NCBI RefSeq assembly: GCF_921293095.1
Contig: NC_060249.1
Span: forward strand, 83,525,907-83,589,906
Length of the DNA stretch: 64,000 nucleotides
Origin: Ischnura elegans
Taxonomy: Eukaryota > Arthropoda > Insecta > Odonata > Coenagrionidae
Reading direction: 5' to 3'
Position numbers and translations under genes: made by a program. The notes under the pieces are model-generated. The model searched no databases and was not told the DNA's origin. It saw only the letters and a program-made list of their open reading frames with translations. This document shows positions 60,691 to 64,000 of this stretch, piece by piece. Numbering within the stretch: position 1 is the first letter of the stretch; each line of letters opens with the position of its first letter.

Positions 60691-61007
60691 CAAATGCAAT
60701 TTTCATAATTTCGGAGATAAGTGCAGATAATGGTTGGTGGGGTACACAATATTGTTGCGGCAGAGGAATACAAGCGAATCTCTGAAAATGTTTACAACTG
60801 TATAGATTCTGAGATTCATTTGTATTCCATTACCACAACAGTATATTGTACCCCACCAACCATTATCTCTATCCATGATGAAGAACACAAATGGTTATTT
60901 CTACACTTTTTAATTCAACACTTAACAACCGACCATGGTTTCAACACATTGTGCCATTTTCATATAACCATTATCTGCCCTTATCTCCAAAATTATGGAC
61001 ATTGCAC
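60691..61007. repeat. Nested foldback repeats with CCATGG core (copy 3)
   Basis: Outer arms 60691-60737 and 60964-61007 are inverted repeats (attttggagataagggcag-type). Inside, 60726-60867 is its own hairpin with arms gataatggttggtggggtac / gtaccccaccaaccattatc. Between hairpin and outer right arm lies text matching the inverse of 60-115 with the CCATGGTTTCAACAC core. Confidence 0.7.
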
Positions 61008-62700
61008 TGGTACCTCTTGGCTTTTTGGGTCCTCATGTAAGCGGGGAAAAAGACAATTAGCTAGATTATTAGAGATTGCTTGAATGAGGATTTATACTGT
61101 ACTGAATTTTTAGATATAATTATAGACGTATCCTCAATTAGCAAAAAATTAACAAATTCTAGGGGTAATAGCACTTTTGCCATGGTTCAAGGTGGAAACC
61201 TCCATAGCCAATGGAGCGGCCAACGAAATAACAAACATAGGTATTGACGTTTAAAATTTCATGAACAGAATTGCGGAAAATTGTTTTGCTGGAGCTATGC
61301 AAAGCTGTGCAATTATGAAATTGAGGCATGTCAATTTGATGTGACCCATTTTCCCTTTCTTGCCGTTGCAGTAAAAACAAGAAAATTCAACTAGTTGGAA
61401 CTTATGATCAGTATTGCTTGATTAGCAAACACGAAGGAATATATCCAAGTCGAATACCTTATGAGAATATTTTATAAATTTAATCCTGATAGTATTGAAA
61501 ACAAAAAATCGCTGTTACCCTGTTTTCGTTTAGTTTATTTTTTCATTCATAGAATGGGGAAATACGTATTTTAAGGTCAGATGCTTGCCTTCAAAAATTG
61601 AAGAGGTAGAAAAAAATGAGAAACAAAAATTCGACACGGTCAAAAGCTTCTCGTACTATGTCCAGAATCGTTGATGAATGAGACTTCTAGGTCAAGATGG
61701 TCGTCGTGTACTAGCGGGAAATTGTGTGTCAACACGAACGAAACAAAATCTATTGTTTGAACTTCGTCGCATTGTGGCCCAACATACGAGATTTTCTCGC
61801 CTGAATCGCCCGGTAGTGTTTACATGTGTGACGTTTAGTGAACCATTAAGGATGTAGTTTAAGGACTTTCACGTTTCCCCAGCGGAAAAACGGACGCGAA
61901 GGAATCCTTTTGCCAGTAGACTTCATCCACTGCGACATGTATTTACGATATCGGGAAAGCATAAAAGTGAAGGTTAGGAGGGGGGAGAAAGCTTCTTGTT
62001 TTTAAGTTCCCATGGCAATTGCCTCAGGCGGCACCAGTGCTCTCACTGTGATTTCCATTATGTTGCTGTTCAGGAGCTCTGATCAGAATCATTAAAGGCG
62101 TGTTCCTCCCTTTCTATGCGAATCTGCGTTGGAGAGGAATCTCGAAGCTTCTTGTCTTCACGATTGCCTCTGCACAAATGGGTGGTCTACTTTCTTCTTC
62201 AATTTCTTTATGCCTTTCTCTTTCGAAGAGTTCAGAAAAGTTGTTTGGAATTGGTTTCACTTTTTATAATTGTGACATTAATTGCTCCGTTGATGGATTT
62301 CGAGTGAAATTGCGTATATCAGTTCCATTTGAATCGTTAATATGCTCGTTGTTTGTGCGTACATAAATTAACTCTATGAGTGCCAATTTTCTAAGACAAC
62401 TATTGCCGTTGAATCCACTTTTGGGTTGTTGCTATTTTTTGTAATAAGTACAACACTGTATCTAAGATCAGAACATAACCCACGTAAAGTTATGAGTCTC
62501 TGAACATTGCCACTTGGAGTGTCGGCGAAAAAAAACGAAAAATCATGTTAATATTAGCTGGAGGAACTAGTTCAAGAAATTGCGATTTTTATTTTAAAGA
62601 GGATGCACTCATATTCAATTTGACAATTTCAAAGTAGTTTGAATCGATAATAAACACATTAATTGTGTGACTTATTCAAGCAATTATCCTTCTTAGTTAA
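61008..62700. other. AT-rich stretch with no supported gene
   Basis: ORFs near 61159-61380 (minus) and 62100-62366 (plus) show no recognisable domain. Confidence 0.4.
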
Positions 62701-62719
62701 GAAAGGATGAATCAATTCA

Positions 62720-62900
62720 GATCGCGGTAGCCTAGTGGGTGGAGAGCTTGGCTACTTATCAAAGAGGTCCCGTTTCAAATACCAGTTGAAGTCTTCGGGC
62801 ACAAATCCCTGTTGTGCGACGTTTCCCCGAGAAAGGAAATGCCTCTACATCCTGAATATTTGATACTAATGGGCAACGGAGTGAGTGTTGTCAGTATAAA
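62720..62900 (+). mobile_element. tRNA-derived SINE (family 4)
   Basis: Head GATCGCGGTAGCCTAGTGGG (A-box-like), B-box-like GTTTCAAATACC at 62772-62783, then a body with cttcgggcacaaatccctgt. The 3' limit is uncertain. Confidence 0.5.
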
Positions 62901-63693
62901 TGAAAAAAAATACCTGAAAATGGGTGTCATTCCATAAAATATTGAAAATTATCACTTTTATTACGCAGTATTAAAAAACTTGAGAAAAACTAAAACTAGT
63001 TTATTTTGATGCAGAAATTCTGGAAATGACACGAATTTAAAATTTCAACCCCATGGCACAGATAAATCTCCACTGCTCTCATCAATAGACTTTCCCTCAT
63101 TATGTATCAACATAATTTACCGCTTAATAGTTGTGCGGCCCGAGTGATAGACCTTGTAATGATGCAACGTTTTAATGGATTCCACAAAGTTTCGGCCGAT
63201 ACAATCACTTTGTGAAATAGTGTGAAATAGTTTCGGGCCATATGCGGGATGCCAACCCCTGGTATCTTACAGTAGGCTGATGAGGAGGTTCCAATGAAGG
63301 CTACATACCGTTACTCTCCAAGGTTGGCCTGAATACTGAATGACATTTTAAGGGTCAATATCCAACATAAAGTATATTTTCTGCAGGCAAAATTTCAAAA
63401 AATTATTTTTGTTTACATAAGAACCAAAATTGTGTAATTACAGTCACTTACTTCTAAATGACTTACATCATTAGATTGTATAATTGTCACGCTAGTATTA
63501 TTTACAATGTTCATTTTCATTTTTACTTTTGTGCTATCTACAGACATGATATATATGTCCACGGACACAGCAGAAGAGGAATATTGTCTTTACTCACGAG
63601 AGAAAGTTTGTTTGATTTGTCATTGAACATTCTATAACTAGTCATAGTGTATCATTATGTTCATCACCATCTATCATGTCCATTAACTGCAGA

Positions 63694-63798
63694 GTTCACG
63701 AACATTATGTTCACGGACATAATGCCCCCGGACATAATGCCACCGGACATGATGCCCACGAACATGATACCCACGGACAAGATGTCCACGTACAATAT
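63694..63798. repeat. 15-bp minisatellite, seven units
   Basis: Seven consecutive 15-base units of the type gttcacggacataat, varying at a few positions, no indels. Because 15 is divisible by three, one plus-strand frame from an ATG at 63678 reads through all units as a His/Gly pentapeptide repeat before a stop, but nothing else supports coding. Related motif at 63553 (gtccacggaca). Confidence 0.85.
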
Positions 63799-64000
63799 GA
63801 TTTCCTCTAAATTAAGTTATTTTTAGAACAGACAATAAGTTAGGACACCGTCCTTACTACATTGAACTTGTATCTTATAGCTGCAAAAGATATCTCAATT
63901 GTAATTAGTAAAAAAATTTACTTTTACCAATTTTCACTTGTCTGCGGGCATGACCGATGATCTTGGCTATTTAAAAAAACTGAACTAAAATTTTTCTGCC
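63799..64000. other. AT-rich right edge
   Basis: No feature seen. Confidence 0.4.

Noticed and set aside
63694-63798. CRISPR array
   Set aside because: Units are contiguous 15-mers without spacers, in a eukaryotic context.

Overview
This is eukaryotic nuclear DNA. It is AT-rich, gene-poor and full of decayed transposable elements, with kilobase-long introns and consensus GT-AG splice sites. The two genes I could assemble encode small secreted cysteine-containing proteins. The look of at least one of them, and the mix of hAT-, pogo- and piggyBac-type MITEs, tRNA-derived SINEs and a non-LTR retrotransposon ending in a TGATGATG tail, point to an arthropod, most likely an insect with a large genome. 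I cannot name the species. No bacterial-type operon, CRISPR array, rRNA or convincing functional tRNA was seen.

Genes. Two three-exon genes face each other tail to tail. Gene A (+ strand, exons 14281-14617, 17874-18006, 19947-20124) encodes 215 aa. Gene B (- strand, exons 39075-38859, 31995-31758, 28519-28393) encodes 193 aa, with a 5' UTR splice acceptor just before its ATG. I built both by hand: splice sites, phases and stops agree exactly. Both have a signal peptide, a basic cluster that looks like a proprotein processing site, a C-x5-C-E pair in exon 2 and a second cysteine pair in exon 3. Both have intron phases 1 then 2. They look like distant members of one secreted family of unknown function. 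Everything else called coding is an element relic or a weak candidate exon.

Layout. 1-9.4 kb is repeat territory: a foldback, a hAT-like MITE with a 6-bp duplication, a SINE, several LINE 3' fragments, and an inverted duplication of a LINE fragment whose second arm sits between perfect-length 60-bp direct repeats. 9.4-13.9 kb holds a CpG-rich stretch with a possible first exon, two hAT-like MITEs, a LINE relic, a SINE and a CpG-rich stretch upstream of gene A. 14.3-20.1 kb is gene A. 20-28 kb is AT-rich intergenic DNA with a pogo/Tigger-like MITE, nested piggyBac-like MITEs and a head-to-head SINE pair. 28.4-39.1 kb is gene B, with repeats in its introns. 39-64 kb has no assembled gene. It holds a tRNA-like sequence inside an inverted repeat, more LINE pieces, GC-ended MITEs, a hAT-ended unit carrying a broken Helitron-type endonuclease ORF, large hairpins and a 15-bp minisatellite at the right edge.

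A repeated signal across the window is a ~270-300 bp MITE family (four copies at 11.0, 18.2, 45.0 and 59.0 kb). All four copies still have matching 8-bp target-site duplications.
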